This document shows positions 10,901 to 22,880 of a stretch of 64,000 nt of DNA, piece after piece. The notes beneath the pieces were generated by a model. That model was not told where the DNA came from, did not search any database, and saw only the letters and a program-made list of their open reading frames with translations. A program made the translations under genes and the position numbers. This DNA is from Gnetum montanum (Eukaryota > Streptophyta > Gnetopsida > Gnetales > Gnetaceae), in the NCBI GenBank assembly GCA_015680685.1, contig MNCI01004046.1, forward strand, positions 65,049-129,048. Direction: 5' to 3'. How positions within the stretch are numbered: the stretch's first letter is position 1; each line of letters begins with the position of its first letter.

Positions 10901-13900
10901 ATCTCTTTTCTTTGTTACAAAAGTGTCGTCCTGAAATTTTAATTTTTCATATAACATAACCTTTCTAATGGTATCCTGTATGGGAGTTTCTGTTAATAGT
11001 TTTGTTGTACGTAACTTTGCAGGGATTAATTGGTGTTGTTGCAGGGTCAGGATCCTTTGATAGCTCAGGTGTCAGCTCGTCAGCTGCGGTATTGATTTAG
11101 TTAAATGATCAAAGATCAATTTCAAAAAAATTTTAAAATGATTTTTCAACATTAAAAAAATCATTTTTTAAAAAAGATATTGTAGTCACCATTATCTAAA
11201 GCATTGCCTTTGGGATTCTATAAATGAAAACTAAGTGAGCATATGAAGGGGTTTTCGTATCCAATATTTTGATTCTATTTTTCAGTCAAGTTAGGCATGT
11301 AGGACTTATTAGCATGTCCATTGGAATTGAATCTATGGCATGAGTTTTCCATGACAAGACTATTACAACTAAGCAAACACCGCAATATTAATAGAGTAGT
11401 TAATTTTGAAGCAAGTTTCACTACTTCCATTTATTAAATAGATTTATCCAAGTTACACTTATTTACATTTGCATTTTTTCCATCTACTTTAATATTGGGA
11501 AATAGTCTTCAGGGTCTAGTGAAAATTCAATGCTATTTAGTTTCATATTTTAAGAAGCAGAAATTTTTATAAGCTTCAGGGTCACTAATGCCATGCCCTT
11601 TTCAGGTTGGGGTGGCGTATCTTCTGGCTCTTGAATCTGTGAATAATTATAAATTTTCTCCATCAGAAAATATCGAGTTAGATCGGTAATTATGTTATAT
11701 TGTATGTGTTTTTGGAGTGGAAATCTGAAATTGTGTGTTTTAACTTCCAAGGATTTATGTTTTTCTAGTTTTTTTGTTTTTTTTTTGTTTTTTTGTATAG
11801 AGTTGGTTGTGTGTCCGTTTCTTCAAATAGACAAAATTAGAAGTGGGACCGTGAAAATACGAACACCATAGAATAATTATCTCTTTTATGTTTTTGGGTT
11901 TTCCATGGGAACTGAGAGTAGGTAATCAGCAACAGTTATTGGTGTAAAATCTATTGCATAAGATCTGTCCGTTTCTTCAAATAGACAAAATTAGAAGTGG
12001 GACTGTGAAAATACGAACACCATAGAATAATTATCTCTTTTATGTTTTTGGGTTTTCCATGGGAACTGAGAGTAGGTAATCAGCAACAGTTACTGGTGTA
12101 AAATCTATTGCATAAGATCTTTTTCATTACATTGAATTTGATATGCAGAATATGATGCATTATCCATTCGTTGTAAGGGAAGAGAGGATTTAGAATAAGT
12201 CTCACCAAAACCAATGTGACAACATTGGGAATATTGGGATTTCTTTGATGGTTAAAAAGTAAATAGTAGGGAATAAATAAATAAAAAGTTTTCTGTATTC
12301 ATGTTGAGTCCTTTTTATGTGCTGACGTTGGGAAAATTTATATGAGGCTACCCGAGGCTGTGAAGGTATTTTTCAAGCGTCTAGATGTTTTCCTTATCCT
12401 TGTAGCAATATTATTCTTGATAAGAATACGTTGTATATAGTAGCAATATTATTCTTGATAAGAATACGTTGTATTTATACTATATATTGGAATGTTTTCT
12501 ACAGGATAATTGAGAATGAGTACCTTGGTCTGGACAATGGTATTTTGGATCAATCTGCAGTTCTTCTTTCTCAACAACACTGTCTTACATTTTTGAAATG
12601 TGAGGTATTGCTGAATCATCCTAGTTATGAAGGCGATTTCTTGCTGCAGTTTATCATTTTAAAAACTGAAATGGAATGCTTACGTTCTGTAAGCATGAAT
12701 AAAATATCAGCAGATTATAGTGAACGACTTAATCCTCTATATTCCTAGTAGATTATGCACGCTGAAGTTGCTAGATATCAGTGTCATGTGTGGATCTCAC
12801 AGACAAGATAGATGTACGTAATATGACCTGGAAACTGACATTGATGTAAAAGTAAGATTTTATTAATGACGGAAATTAGGAGAGATCTAGAAATTACTTG
12901 GAATCTTAATTAGAAGAAATTACTTTGATTGACTGCCACTTTAGTTATTTATAACAGGTACGTCATTCTTGTCTGTGACGTCCATGTACAAATAAGCTGT
13001 GTTAGTTTTAAATTTTATAAGGTGCCTTATATGTGCAAGCAAAGGACCATCATTTGGAGTGATGGTAAGGTACTTGTTTCTCAAGTCAGAAGGCATGGGC
13101 TTGACCCTAGGTGCAACCACTCAAAGAGGTTAGACTTCTACTCATCCACCAGCCCTCATGGGACCCTGCTTAGTGGGATTGAGCATTGAGGCTCCAGAGT
13201 GATCATCCTTTTTATCCTTGTGATGAACTAATGGTCAAGGTCAACTAATACGCTGAGATAGCAACCATAACCTTATCTTTTCCTAGTGCTTATTCCCATT
13301 ATTGACAAGCCTTATTTGTGCGAGGCTAAATCATTAAGTCACTTAATAACAATGTTGGCCATATGAAGGATTTATAGTTCAACGAGTGATACAGAAATTC
13401 CCTGAATATATTTATTTGAAGAGAAAATTTAATGAGAATTAACTGCTTCTCATTTAATTAGCTAACATAGGAAATATTTATCAGGCTTTTTGTTTCGCCT
13501 TTTTTGTTTTGAAAATATTTTTTCTTGGTGTTGACAGCGAACTAGAATTGAAATCAATGAAAGTTTACAAAACTATAAAATACAGTTTTAAGACTTATAT
13601 TATTGAATGATTACAATGAAAGATAATTGGAGCTAATTTGTAAAATTTAATTTATTCTTTTAAACACAGTTCCTTTATAACAGTGTCTTTCTGTTTGTTC
13701 TAATTTTCTTTGGATATATTTCAGACCAAAGAATACAACATTATAACATATGGAGGATCGCAACAAAGTGTTCATCAGGAACCAATGGCATATAAGATAT
13801 TGCTTGCCTTTTCAGGTTTAAAGCATTCCTTGCCAAGCACACCAGGATATAATTTAAGAGTTTCTGAATGTAAAGAGGCAGCTAGGATTTTGCTGAAGTA

Positions 13901-15726
13901 AGTTAATGGCTCTGTTTTTTCTTGGGTAATGAGTTTTTTGTACGTGTGATAATAAACTAATAACCTTGTTTTAATATAATGCTCAATAAAATGTTGAAAC
14001 TCCAAATGAAAATAGGACTATTTAAAAAATGCTTGTTGGTAAGCATTTTGCCTTTTAGTCATCTTCCATATGATCCTATTTACCTTTTTTTCTGAGTTGA
14101 ACCATGAATTGCGGATTCAATGAGTGCAAATATATTTTCATTTGTTTCTACAGAGCCTCCGGTAAAACCTCATCAAAGCCTCTACTTTGCAAAGGTAATA
14201 TACTGGTATTGATTTTCCCTGCTTTTATTTTTATTTTTTTTGCCTGCATTAATTGCTATTAACTTGAAAAATTTATTTTCTGAGGCAGTGTTGGAAGAGG
14301 ATTATCTGCTTCACAAGGTAACAATCGCTCTTAGAATGTATTTTAAAATGTTCTTTGACTTTCAGTTAATGACTAAAAATTGATTGAATGGAAAAATCGA
14401 AGTATAAAAAGTTATACCACATTTATAAAAGATTATGAAGTAATTTAAAATTAAGGACTCTGGGAATCAACTTGGACCGGGTTCAGTTTTAGTCATTTCT
14501 TTTGCCTGGTTTCTGTATTTCAGGAAAATTTTTGGCATTGAACCTGTGAAATGTAACAACTAAATCAAAAAAATTTACCAGTAAGCGACACCTCATTAAT
14601 AATTCACTGCATAGAGAATTCAAACATATGTTATACAGACATTTACAAAGACAGACATTTGAAGAGATGGAATTGGTTTTCGCATTCCTAGAAATAAATA
14701 GTATAAGGAAAAGGAGAATAACAAGCAATATCACCCACAGCCCAAAGTCCCCAAGCTTGGGACTGCAATGTGAATGCTTAGAGGTTGGAAACTCAGAAAC
14801 TTCAACGTTTGGTTTATTACTCTTCTATTGCTTCTCTAATCCTCTTATCACCCACTTAGTGGAAGTTATCATGAGAAATGCAGTTTGCAAAAAACATAAT
14901 ATCTTCCTACGTGATGTTGTAGGAAAAGTTGCACGATACATTAGCCAGAAGAGCCGAGCATTTCTTCTCAGAGAACAGAAGGGTTTCTAAAGGTATGTTC
15001 TAGGAGTAACAAGTTGATAACTTTTTTACTTGATGACATGATCTGTCGACTTCATACTTGGTAAAAATCATAGTTAGATTATTATCATTTGTTTTGCATA
15101 CTTGTATAATTAATTGTTTCTGCTTCTTAATATGCCTAAGCTGTTAATTCCTTGTGTTATTTCCCTGGACATATTTAGATAGAATGCATGTGGCTTGCAT
15201 CCTACAAATTTATAGGTCTATACCCTAGATTGAATGCAAACCTGAACTTTTTCTCTTTGCATTTACTGAGACCTTCTTAAAACCTTCAAGAATACTTATT
15301 ATTTCAGGAGTTGAGGCCTGGGCCAGTGGGGATTTGATATTGTTTGGAAAGCTGATGACAGAGTCTGGGTTGAGTTCAATAGAGAATTATGAATGTGGTA
15401 TGTTTTATCAAAAATGATTCCATTCATTTGTTAAGCTAGATGTTTGAACATGAGATTTTTGTTTATGGAAATCTTATGCAGGTTGTGAGCCTTTGATACA
15501 GCTGTATCATATCCTTATAAAGGCACCAGGTGTATATGGAGCTCGCTTTAGTGGGGCAGGATTCCGTGGATGCTGTGTTGCACTTGTTGATGAAAAACAG
15601 GCAGAAAATGCTGCTGTATTTATTCAGAAAGAGTATAAGAAGGTTCAACCAGAGCTTTTCTCACAATTAAAGGTTGGCGATGCCGTCTTGATTTGTGATT
15701 CCAGTGACAACGCTGATATAATTTGA
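7945..15726 (+). CDS. GALAK: Galacturonokinase (GHMP kinase), 14 exons, apparently intact
   Basis: This enzyme phosphorylates D-galacturonic acid at C1 with ATP, in the cytosolic salvage of pectin sugar towards UDP-galacturonate. Exons: 7945-8007, 8076-8195, 9127-9198, 9901-9944, 10203-10320, 11023-11088, 11606-11685, 12505-12604, 13725-13897, 14154-14194, 14289-14317, 14923-14992, 15308-15397, 15482-15726. All introns are GT-AG (68 to 1120 bases) and all phases join, giving 436 residues, close to the roughly 420 of the Arabidopsis enzyme. Motifs: substrate-side PLGAHIDHQGG at 53-63; ATP loop SSGVSSSAAVG near 153-163; GILDQSA near 200-206 with Asp203 as candidate catalytic base; GARFSGAGFRGC near 375-386. 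The LGAHIDHQ motif favours galacturonokinase over galactokinase. The exon 1-2 junction is the least certain part: the AG at 8090 gives a shorter, also in-frame exon 2. A polyadenylation signal follows at 15807. Confidence 0.93.
11813..12120. repeat. 154-base tandem duplication in intron 7 of galacturonokinase
   Basis: Copy 1 is 11813-11966 and copy 2 is 11967-12120. By eye they differ at two positions (ccgtg/ctgtg and ttatt/ttact), so the duplication is recent. It lies between the donor at 11686 and the acceptor ending at 12504 and does not touch coding sequence. Confidence 0.95.
12403..12478. repeat. 38-base tandem duplication in intron 7
   Basis: Two adjacent copies begin tagcaatattattcttg at 12403 and 12441. 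The unit itself contains the inverted pair ATTCTTGATAAGAAT. It ends about 25 bases before the acceptor of exon 8. Confidence 0.9.
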
Positions 15727-15806
15727 GCGTATTTTAACTGGATCACTCTTTTTCATTACCTTTTATAGTAAGGTGACCATAAAGAAAGTTTGGGGATTGC
15801 ATTTTC

Positions 15807-15812
15807 AATAAA
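15807..15812 (+). terminator. Polyadenylation signal of galacturonokinase
   Basis: AATAAA lies 80 bases after the TGA stop at 15724-15726, followed by a T-rich stretch. This is the first canonical signal after the stop. Confidence 0.6.
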
Positions 15813-17880
15813 AGAAATTTTGTGGTTTCAATTTGCAAGAAGCAATAATTTTTAAAGCAATTGTAATTCACAATAATGTACATTGGCCTTAGATTGTTTT
15901 TGCATTTCAACATAAAACAATTCAATCTCATTCAGAAAAATTGCAATGGGCCAATGAGCCAATGAGAGGTAGCTCAAGTATAAGCTTCTTGTCTCTCAGG
16001 GAGAAGCGGTGTGGTTAGCTTCTTTTGTGACAACGTGAGGGAAGGAAGCAGCACAAGTGGTTACCTTGGTCCTTGTCTTGACTTGTTGTTAGTGTTAAAA
16101 TCACACTTGGGATATTCTTCCTAGGTTCTTCTAAAGTATCACTCTTAGATATTCAACAAAGTAATGTAGGGTTTTCTTATATAGTCAACAAAGAATGCAA
16201 TGCATAAATTACACAACATCTTCCTCCTTGTAGAAGCAGCTTTGCATAATGTTTTTAATTTCACATGTCAAAGATACATAAATAGCTTGTGTCATAATAT
16301 TTTTATATATTTCTACATAAAGGATCATCTTGAGAGGGCCTATCTTCTTTTGAGTGGTTGTAAGCAATTTATTATCACTCAAAAGCTTATTTTTACATAA
16401 AGGATCATCACTTGGAGCTATAGTGCGTAGGCTTGAACCAAAGTCTTTGACTTCAAAAATGAGCACTTTACCATCACCTATATGTCTGTCCTCTTATCTT
16501 TACATACTTGTCAAAAATACATTAATAACCTTTTTGTATACTCATAAAAAATCCATAACCTTTTTGCATGTGAACTTGTAGACTAGTGATTTGTAAGATG
16601 CAAGCACAAATCATGTATAAGACTTTTGTAAGATGTAAGCCATACACTTTAATAAACAAATCATGCTTGGTGGATAAAATAAATAAATATGAATGGGTGA
16701 AGAATTGCCAAGAGCACTAAGAGAGTTCTTGCAACCTTTTTTTGCTTGCCAAGCCCTTTTTCTTGTGGGCTTGCATAGGGATGTGTGAGGTAAATACAGG
16801 TTTTAAAAAATGAAGAATTATGGAAAATGCAAATGTTGTTTTAGAAATTTAGGTTTACATAATCATTCCCATTCTCTTCAATTGGTGATATTGTTGGGAG
16901 CCTTGGTGTTAAGAAAGGGTAATTTTTGACTTAGTTCTTGGTTTATGATTCCATTGTTGGGGATTTTTGCCAAGCCTTTATAGACTTTTTGCTAGTTACA
17001 TTTCTCCCTTAGTTATTCTTAATAATTGGATCTTTGTGCAATGGATTCTTAGGAAAATAAATCCTTTGTGAGGGTTTATTATTTTTTTTTTTGGTATTTG
17101 TATTTGATGCATTTGAACAATTATAATAGGTTTAGAATGTTGCTGATGCTGTTCCTATAGTCTTCTCTTGGATTGAAGATGTTAACCTTGAAGAATCAGG
17201 TTGAATTTCTAGGGCTACCTTTGAGTTTGATGCTTTTCATTGAAGATATTGCAAGTTAGCTAGGCAAGGTTATTTGTGTAGAGGCCATAAAAGGTATTTA
17301 AATGCATCCCTTAAGATGTGCTTGTATAGCATTGGATCTTGTATAGTAAGAGTTACAAGATGTAGAAAATCATGTAGTTAACTTTGCTGAATTTTTGCTA
17401 CTATTGTCATAACTATATCATTGGCTTTGTAATTGTCCAAAATTGTTTGTGAAGCAAGAAGCTCATCAACTAGCAAGTAAAAAACTACTTAATAGAAATC
17501 AATGTTGTAATGGAGGATGCACAATATCTACAAAAAACAAGGCCAAAATAACAATAGCAATAGTACATAATTGGGACTTGTCTTAACCTTATACTTCAGA
17601 TATGAATGTGGATTCTATAGATAGCAGCATTCAATGATCTCACATACATAGCCAATAGTAGAAGATCAATCTCACATAGATGTTCAACCAATAGTAGGAG
17701 ATGAAGGCTTTCAAATAGTGTTGTACAAAGGCAAAGGTAGAGATGTTGCAAGTTCAACTTCTTATGCTAATGTGGTAAAAGGTAGCACATCTTTACTTCT
17801 TCAAGTTTTTTAGTGTCTAATCATTTTAGAAATCTTGAAGTGTAAGCAATGAACAACAACTTGAGATCTTAAGCTCCCAT
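15813..17880. other. Intergenic, nothing recognised
   Basis: AT-rich sequence with scattered short open frames. I see no splice-linked coding pattern, terminal repeats or conserved domain. Confidence 0.5.
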
Positions 17881-18015
17881 TGAATTGACTTGAAAACCTT
17901 AGTAGGTGCTCCCTCCAAATTTAGTTTAAAACTAGTTTCTCCTATAAGGATTGGTGTTAATAATTACCATGTTGTGTTTAATCAAGATTCCAAGCACACC
18001 CCTTCCACAATCTCT

Positions 18016-19850
18016 ATGATTAAAATTTGCTCTTGGAATGTTAAAGGATTGGCATACCATGCACATTTAGCCATTAATGAGATACATTTCTCTTCAAAAG
18101 GTTAAGGTTTAAAGTTTAAATCTTTAGGTAGCTCATTCTCACATAGGAGCTTATTTTATTATTTTTTTATTTTACTTAAATCATGTCAAATGAAAAAGAG
18201 GTACTATTATTATGTTTAGTGGAATAGCTAGGTCATTGAGACTAATGTAAACTCCTTGAGTAACCATGTTTAGGTCATCATCTTTATAAAGGTTTCAACA
18301 AGTAAGCTTTTTGTCTATTTATCCTCCTAATGATGCGAAGCTTGGATGTAAGTTATATATTCGTTTTGATCTTCGGAAGATTCTCTTTGTCATGATTGGA
18401 GATTTTAATTTTGTTTCTTCTCAAGGTGATAAAGTTGGAGGTGTTGTCCCTAGTATTTCTCTAATGATAAACTCCTTTGGCTTCATATTTAATAGAAATT
18501 CAATCTTTTTGATCCAACTATAAATAGAGGAAATATGTGCTTCATTTGGAACAATCATAGAGCTGGTTAAGATAAAATCATTTCAAGACTTGACAAAGTT
18601 CTTATATCTTTTATAGCAATTTACAAGTATGATTTTTTAAGAGTCCTTTTTTGAATACACTTTTTAAATATTCTTTATTTAATCATATTATTATTAGTTG
18701 TCATTTAACAATTGATTAGGTGAACCAAAAAAAAATGGGTTAAATAAGTTTTTTAATTTTAATATTTCTTTTTTTGTTTAGTGATGCTTCTTGTAGTCTT
18801 TTTCTAGAAGCTTGGAATATTGGCTTTTACAAAGCCAAGACTTGAAAATGGTTGGATTACATGGTAGCATGAAAAAAACTTTGTAAGTACTTAGGAAGGA
18901 AATTCAGATTAAAAGGAACTCAACTAAGGTTAGATGTTAAGTAAAATATTTAGTTTCTCACTCAAAAACTTGGTCATTCTCTTGGTGATCTTGCTCCCTA
19001 ACAAGAGCTAGCTTAGGCAAGGTCTACATAATATTGATTTTATTTTAGTTTATTCAATTGTTGATCAAGATGATGGTATTCGTTAGTAATTTTACTACTT
19101 TTATAAACAACTCTTTTCCTCCAAAGATATAAGCTTGCAAAAAATGGATGTCATTTTATAGAAAGTACTAGTCCATAACATTAATATTATGCCTTAGACT
19201 TTTATCTCTTTGGATGATCTCACAAATGCAGTGAAGTCCATGACAAAGTTTCAAGAATGCATGGCTTTCTGATTGAGTTTTATAAGAACTTGTGGCCTTA
19301 TATTAAATTTTATTTTTATGCTATGTACAAGAAGGCTATATGTAGAGGGCCCTTCGATAGATTCTCAATATTGGTATTATTAAACTATTGCCAAATGAAG
19401 GAAATATTTGTTTAATAAAGAATTGGTAGCGCATCATGCTACTTGGAATTGCATATAAAACTATTCTCAAGCCATAGCTTCTAACTTAAAAAGCATATCA
19501 CCAAAGCTGTTAATCAACAATAATTTGATTTTGTCTTGGAAGATACATTTTGGACAATGTTCTAACAACCATTAAATTCATAAATTCACTTTCCAATAGC
19601 ACTTCTCTTATCTTAATATCAATCATAGTTTAAAATTAGTTCAAATTAAAGATAATGTTCCTCTTCAATTTTAACTTGCCTTGCAATGGATTTATTGGTG
19701 ACATTAGGAAGGCTTCATTTCCTTTCAAAATGATTTCAAAATTGATTTTCTTTTATGGATTCATTTTTGTAGTAATGTTTTCTTAATATTTCATCCCAAG
19801 CTTAGGATTGTAGAGCTCCTTGAAATGAATTTAATGTGCACTCTCAATTA
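18016..19850 (+). pseudogene. LINE (non-LTR retrotransposon) relic, endonuclease and partial reverse transcriptase
   Basis: Several frames on the plus strand carry degraded LINE ORF2 sequence in the correct order. An endonuclease start MIKICSWNVKGL lies at 18016, and the endonuclease GDFN motif (IGDFNFVSSQGDKVGG) near 18396-18445. The linker region follows, then reverse-transcriptase block IKLLPNEGN near 19379 and FCLGRYILDNV near 19529, which correspond to the conserved IPK/GNWRPISL and GFVKGRYILDN regions. Many stops and frame changes are present. The catalytic YADD block and 3' end were not found, so the copy is also truncated or too decayed to follow. It was probably an L1-type plant LINE. 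Confidence 0.75.
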
Positions 19851-22560
19851 CCCTTGACCATTTAAATAAGTAGATTTTCAATAGTGAATGGTGATGCACA
19901 TTTAATTTTGATATGATTACAGTGATTTGAACATTAATAACTTAAGTCAACAATGATCTTAAATCATATTTTTTTTATTTCTAGATACAAACATATTTTG
20001 TTAAGCAGTAAAGCTACTTAATTCTTTGTTTTTGATATTGTTCTTCAATAACTTATCAAGATTTTGGAACTTGGTTTATAAGGTTTATTTCTTGGATTCT
20101 TGTTTCATTTTATAGTAATTATAATGGAATGCGTTTCTGGAGAGAGGGAATTGATCATGTAATTTGTTATTCTTAGCCTATCCTCCTTAATATTAAGGAC
20201 TTTATTGTAGTAGCATCCTTCTTTGTTTCTTTCTTAAGCTAGATGTTTTTGTATTGTGCCCACTTTATCTTCAACTTGTATCATCGCATAGGTTAAATAC
20301 TCTATAGGATGTTCTTGTAGGGGATGAGTATTACAACTTCTTGTATGCCTTGTTATTACATTTAAATGTTGGAGAGCATCTTCCATCATTTGTCTTAGCA
20401 TTCTAAGTTTCTCATGTATGGTATTCATTGTTATTGTGTTGCATCATCTACATCACCTACATAACTTGTAGTTTAGTTCTATACTTATTTTTTACTTATT
20501 AATTAGACATTACCAATTCTATTACTTAGACTTATTGTTTTTTTATCATTTCCCTACTATTCTTAGCTTGTGGATGGTAGGCTAAGTCTATATTCGATTG
20601 GAGCTTCATGTCCCTTTGTTTCATGATCATTGATATGTCAAGGGTTATATCAATTTGAAGATCATTTATGACTATGAATTAGATACTTAGCATCTAATTT
20701 ATGGAGGTGTTCTTACAAGGTTGCGAAAGAACAATTTTGCAAGAACAACTACAAGGGGCCATGCTAGCCTTGCAAGGATTGCATAGGCCATAGTATGGGT
20801 TGTGCAAGCCCTTGGGGAAAATCACCCCCATAGAAATTCTTGGGAATGAGGTAAACCTTGCACCCTTTACTTGCCTCGATTGCATATTTCTCATTACTTT
20901 TGCATTGTTGGTGCTTGCCTTCTCATTGTTGGTAACTTATGGATCTTTTGGTATCCTTTAATGTCCACCGCTAGTGCTATTTTTATCATTGCTCTTGACT
21001 ATTAGTCCCTACCATCTTTTTTGCTAGTTGCACATCATCAACTCCTTCTACTTGCATAAATTATGCATACCATGCCACCAAAATCCTTGCTACTCATTTT
21101 GTCCATCTTCTTTTTTGATGATATGCACCTACAATGTCCATGAACACTATAGCTTTATATAGATCCTTGTGTTTGTAAATATCATGGACAATGTAGATTC
21201 AAAATGGACTTAGTGCCTATAGACAATATGGGTCCACACAAAAATTGGGTAGGAAAAAGTCCATTAAAAATTTTGAAGTTCAAATTTGAAATTCAAACAC
21301 CACAGTAATCAAATTTACCCAATTTTCTTAATGGATTGATTAGTAGTAGCCATGCTAAGAAAATAGATTATTAAGTATGCTAGTCTTGAAGTAGTATTGA
21401 TCTATGCTTACTTTTTTTACTTTACAAGCCTATAATTTTTTTATTCTAGAAGCCTTTTTGGTGAAAAAATAGTCATTTCTAGTAGATTCGATTCTCCTAG
21501 AAATGATGTTGAAGTCAAATTTAAGGTACGAGATTTCAAAAATTAGTTTTTAATTCCCTCTCTTAAACTATGCTTTAAGGACCTTAAGAGCTAAATTTAG
21601 TATCACTTGGGCATACAGTGTCTATTTTTAACAAATAAATAATCATTTCTAATATTTTTTGGCCTTCTAAATCCAATGATGATGTTATATTGATCATTAG
21701 GAAAGCTGGTAATTGGATGGTAGTTTAAATCATACCTTATAAGATTAAAACCTAGATTGACTAACTATGTTTAACAATCTAATAGTTATGAATAATAAAT
21801 TTTATCCTTTTATGATTATCTTAGGCCTTAGTATTATGTGAATAAGTTATACTTAGAGCTAGCTATAGGCCACTAACTATTATAACCAATCCTAGGTTTA
21901 TAAACGTTGCTTGATCATTAGTTACATTATTGGAGTCAATGTCTTCAGAAGGGTAGAAAATATCATTAAGAGTTTAGGAAACGAATCCAAACTATCATCC
22001 AAGGAATCAAAAAATTGGAAGATTAGTTAGAAAACCAATAATGCAAGAAAGCCTTATGTTCATATAACAAGCAGCTAGATCATTCAGTAGAGATCAATCA
22101 TTATGGAAAATCACAATCTTTCCTTGATAAGATAATATCTATGAGGGAGAATGAGTCAAGAAAGCATTTAAGATTAAATACAAACATTCCAACATATTAT
22201 AAAAATTAACCTTGGACCCACATATGTTCAAGTTAGTATAAGGTTTGAAGAAAACTTAGAAGACATGATTTTTAAAATGCTGGAGCTTCAAACCATGAAG
22301 AAGAAATAATGATTGAGCTTTCTAGAAAAGAAAAGTGCCTTGGTACTGGTACTGAATATGTAGTTTTTAGTTCATCATACCATCTCATTAGCTAGTACAT
22401 AATCCCTTCACTTCAAATCAATCACAGTGAAAAGTAAAGATTAAGCCTTATTATTCAAAATGTGGATGTTTGATTATACTTATATTATGATGGAATTATG
22501 ACTACATAGGAAGAAATAAAAATTAGGGAAGTTTCTTTATTATTATTTTAATTCTTAAAA
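19851..22560. other. Intergenic, nothing recognised
   Basis: AT-rich sequence without a recognisable domain. Short open frames at 20234-20428 and 20694-20894 (minus strand) have no family features and are not called as genes. Confidence 0.5.
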
Positions 22561-22569
22561 ATAAATATA

Positions 22570-22745
22570 AGTTCTATTTATCATTCTCAAATTGATGAAA
22601 AAATATAAAGAGTAAATCAAGTATTAGAACAAATGCTTTTATCCTTTGTGCTTTAATATAATAAATGGGATGAAATGTTGTCTTTAGTATAATTTTCATA
22701 TAATAATAGTTATGAGGTAAGCATTAAAGAAACTCGTAAATTTAT
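22570..22745 (+). pseudogene. Ty3/gypsy integrase relic
   Basis: One frame reads KRVNQVLEQMLLSFVL, then YNKWDEMLSLV and FSYNNSYEVSIKET, matching the segment after the catalytic Glu of plant gypsy integrases (ERVNQVLEDMLR...WDEYLPLVEFAYNNSY). Stops interrupt it. It is in plus orientation and is cut off on the right near the end of the long LTR of element E, so it belongs to an older, different insertion. Confidence 0.75.
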
Positions 22746-22880
22746 TATGATAGACAATGTTAATCACTCCTTTGTTTGATCACTATGAATGATAGAATGT
22801 AGAAAGATATAGATTTAATTAACCCAACTATAAAGTATATTTGTACCATTCAAGATTATGTTAGGTGTTATCAAGATAGA

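Noticed and set aside
7945-15726. Galactokinase instead of galacturonokinase
   Set aside because: The length, the LGAHIDHQ motif (galactokinases have GEHIDY/GEHTDY) and the close order match to plant galacturonokinase favour the latter.
15813-22560. Short open frames as small host genes
   Set aside because: None shows a domain, splice-linked continuation or codon bias; the only interpretable signal is the LINE relic.
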